Below are positions 63,265-64,000 of a stretch of 64,000 nt of DNA, piece after piece. The notes below the pieces were generated by a model, which was not told the origin of the DNA, did no database searches, and was given only the letters and a program-made list of their open reading frames with translations. Source of the stretch: Bradyrhizobium sp. CER78 (GTDB lineage: Bacteria > Pseudomonadota > Alphaproteobacteria > Rhizobiales > Xanthobacteraceae); NCBI RefSeq assembly GCF_029846235.1, contig NZ_JARVWP010000013.1:62001-126000 (forward strand), given 5' to 3'. Numbering within the stretch: the first letter of the stretch is position 1; each line of letters starts with the position of its first letter. The translations under genes were made by a program, and so were the position numbers.

Positions 63265-63709
63265 ATGACGATAGCGTGGTTTGACGACCTTGTCGTGGGA
63301 ATGCGCTTCGAGAGTGGCGAGACCCAAATCACGGCACCGGACATCAAGCGCTTTGCAGCCGAATTCGACCCGCAGCCGATGCATCTGGATGAAGAAGCCG
63401 CCAGCAAGACATTCTTCAAGGGCCTTGCGGCATCTGGATGGCACACGGCTTCAATTGCAATGAGGTTATTGGTCGAGTCGCCCTTTCGGTGATCATCCGA
63501 TCATCGGGATTGGGGGCGGTGTACGCTGGCTGGCCCCAGTGCGTCCTGGCGACGTCCTGCGTCTGGAAGGCGAGGTCGAAAGCCTCACGCCATCGAAGAC
63601 CAAGCCGCAGGGTACGGTGAACATGAAGTGGACGATGTACAACCAGGATGGCCAAGCCGTTTATGAGTTTACTCCAATGACGATCATTCCGCGTCGCCCG
63701 GACACGTGA
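63265..63709 (+). pseudogene. MaoC-like dehydratase broken by a frameshift
   Basis: The first part (63265-63492) reads FDDLVVGMRFESGETQITAPDIKRFAAEFDPQPMHLDEEAA and ends early after RLLVESPFR. The rest continues in the next frame from about 63488 (GDHPIIGIGGGVRWLAPVRPGDVLRLEGEVE to PRRPDT, stop 63707-63709). Together they make a complete MaoC-family hydratase, which adds water to enoyl-CoA. One extra T in a TTT run near 63484 would explain the break. It may be a true pseudogene or a sequencing error. Confidence 0.75.
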
Positions 63710-63713
63710 GCCG

Positions 63714-63887
63714 TTGTGCCGGCTGGCGCGGCAAGGTCTTTTCGCGGCGCCCACCAGCGCGAGCGGCACCGTCGCCTTGGACAGTCTCGCCGCCGAGAGA
63801 ACCATCAAGTCGAGCGAGAGCACGGTCGTCGTCATCGGAACGGGCACCGGCCCGAACGCCGCGTCGTTCGCTGACCTAATTCGGTGA
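63714..63887 (+). pseudogene. C-terminal remnant of a threonine-synthase-like PLP enzyme
   Basis: An open frame without a start reads LARQGLFAAPTSASGTVALDSLAAERTIKSSESTVVVIGTGTG before a stop at 63885. This matches the end of threonine synthase and related fold-type II PLP enzymes (EPTSAAALAGL, VVVLTGNGLK). The rest of the gene is missing because the MaoC sequence begins just before it. Confidence 0.55.
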
Positions 63888-64000
63888 GGATGACCTGATG
63901 GTCGGCAGGGCCACCGCATTCCCTAACAATCCGAAGAGGCTGACGACAGATCCGGCCGGCTCAATTTCTTGCCGTCATCGGACCGAAACCAGGTGCCGGC
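63888..64000. other. end of window, no gene assigned
   Basis: A possible ATG at 63898 opens a frame to the window edge, but the 34 codons match nothing I recognise. It may be the start of a gene or part of the decayed region. Confidence 0.3.

Overview
The window is GC-rich, gene-dense DNA that looks like an alphaproteobacterium of the Bradyrhizobium group. The signs are an RcdA/DUF1465 gene next to a DUF1192 gene, several c-di-GMP signalling proteins, small DUF6894-type proteins, a DoxX/XapX operon, and short palindromic intergenic repeats of the kind common in bradyrhizobia. This assignment is inferred from gene content and style only. No rRNA gene, intact tRNA gene or CRISPR array was seen.

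The first half (1 to about 32.2 kb) reads as ordinary chromosome. It holds a MocR-type regulator cut by the window edge, rcdA and DUF1192, a divergent methionyl-tRNA synthetase paralogue, an NADPH-quinone oxidoreductase, two large c-di-GMP enzymes, a DEAD-box RNA helicase, and an operon of a CapK/PaaK-like adenylate-forming enzyme, an ABC-2 exporter and a GNAT acetyltransferase. These are followed by a sorbosone-dehydrogenase-like protein, a class C beta-lactamase-like hydrolase, gene remnants (UDP-galactopyranose mutase tail), DUF488/DUF2945 genes and a third PAS-GGDEF-EAL protein. It ends with a three-gene set at 27.45-32.14 kb: a long coiled-coil protein, a two-AAA-domain ClpB-like ATPase whose first Walker A lacks its lysine, and a membrane protein. 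This trio is the best candidate for an uncharacterised molecular machine.

At 32.3 kb a repeat and a sequence resembling a tRNA 3' end lie just before a tyrosine recombinase gene. From there on the DNA looks accessory: lower GC by eye, broken AraC genes, small secreted proteins and long gaps. The main content is a catabolic region on the minus strand holding two diverged copies of one module. Module A (35.0-40.6 kb) is acyl-CoA dehydrogenase, CaiB-type CoA transferase, YWTD beta-propeller, carnitine-dehydrogenase-like enzyme and a VOC dioxygenase. Module B (43.8-49.5 kb) has the same order with an added enoyl-CoA hydratase. A beta-keto acid cleavage enzyme lies between them, and both modules share an upstream motif. 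Together the enzymes could oxidise a gamma-butyrobetaine/carnitine-like compound to an acetoacetyl unit, though the real substrate is unknown. An AraC regulator lies just upstream of module B.

The last part (53-63.2 kb) holds a six-gene operon on the minus strand (isochorismatase-like hydrolase, XapX protein, amidohydrolase, DoxX, and EmrB/EmrA-type efflux pump) below a MocR regulator. The MocR gene has three phased CAATGT boxes at its own start. A DUF1127 protein, a TauE/SafE exporter and an AraC regulator run the other way. The window ends in decayed genes: a frameshifted MaoC dehydratase and the tail of a threonine-synthase-like gene.
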